A stretch of 64,000 bases of DNA from NCBI RefSeq assembly GCF_044227025.1, contig NZ_JBGAFX010000001.1, positions 682,001-746,000 on the forward strand. The letters are read 5' to 3'. This DNA is from Dokdonella_A sp044227025. Lineage in GTDB: Bacteria; Pseudomonadota; Gammaproteobacteria; Xanthomonadales; Rhodanobacteraceae. A program made the position numbers and the translations under genes. This document shows positions 61,839-64,000 of this stretch, in pieces; positions within the stretch are counted from its first letter, which is position 1, and each line of letters begins with the position of its first letter. The notes beneath the pieces are model-generated. The model did not search any database. It had not been told where the DNA came from and saw nothing but the letters and a program-made list of their open reading frames with translations.

Positions 61839-64000
<2,162 letters not shown>

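Overview
The window is chromosomal DNA of a high-GC gammaproteobacterium. I place it in the Lysobacterales (Xanthomonadales), probably close to Rhodanobacteraceae. The reasons are the 16S rRNA (including its 3' end), the rRNA spacer order tRNA-Ala then tRNA-Ile, and gene blocks familiar from that group and from Pseudomonas (radC/coaBC/dut/algC-type mutase/pyrE/exoIII-Crc locus, and tyrS/M23 peptidase/anmK). No insertion sequence, prophage or CRISPR array was seen.

Layout. 1-5.3 kb: a 5'-truncated secreted protein, a membrane-anchored unknown, a DUF1579-like exported protein and uvrD, with a REP-like palindrome at the uvrD stop. 5.3-12.4 kb: an exported gluzincin-like peptidase, a Ycf46-like AAA+ ATPase paired with a small HEAGH protein, and two TPR-fused modifying enzymes (sulfotransferase-like, and Asp/Asn beta-hydroxylase-like). 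12.5-18.4 kb: uppP divergent from glnA, then a 48-bp hairpin repeat array, CsbD and BON stress proteins, and glnL-glnG (NtrB-NtrC). glnA has a textbook sigma-54 promoter with two NtrC sites 32 bp apart, and glnL has an NtrC site abutting its ATG. 18.4-33.9 kb: mostly housekeeping and metabolic genes, including a thiolase, an RDD protein, a sixA-yceI-phospholipase D operon, an orphan ParA, gamma-glutamyltransferase, and speE divergent from speA.

33.9-42.6 kb: a cluster of five exported beta-propeller-type proteins. Three are PQQ-like and two resemble sugar dehydrogenases. All end in a short tail of the form IF-x-[DN]-G-F-[DE], which is also the end of the first protein in the window. Two of them carry the same 73-residue repeat module just before the tail. 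I consider this the best candidate for an undescribed sorting or processing system.

42.7-59.3 kb: a SPOR protein and argS, an HD-like protein, radC, coaBC-dut-mutase, pyrE, exonuclease III, a murein turnover and recycling group (ampG, anmK, M23 peptidase), and tyrS. 59.3-64 kb: an rRNA operon with three tandem sigma-70 promoters, boxA elements, a 16S processing stem, complete 16S, tRNA-Ala(TGC), tRNA-Ile(GAT), and a 23S gene cut by the window end.

All family names come from reading motifs and from general knowledge; no database search was run.
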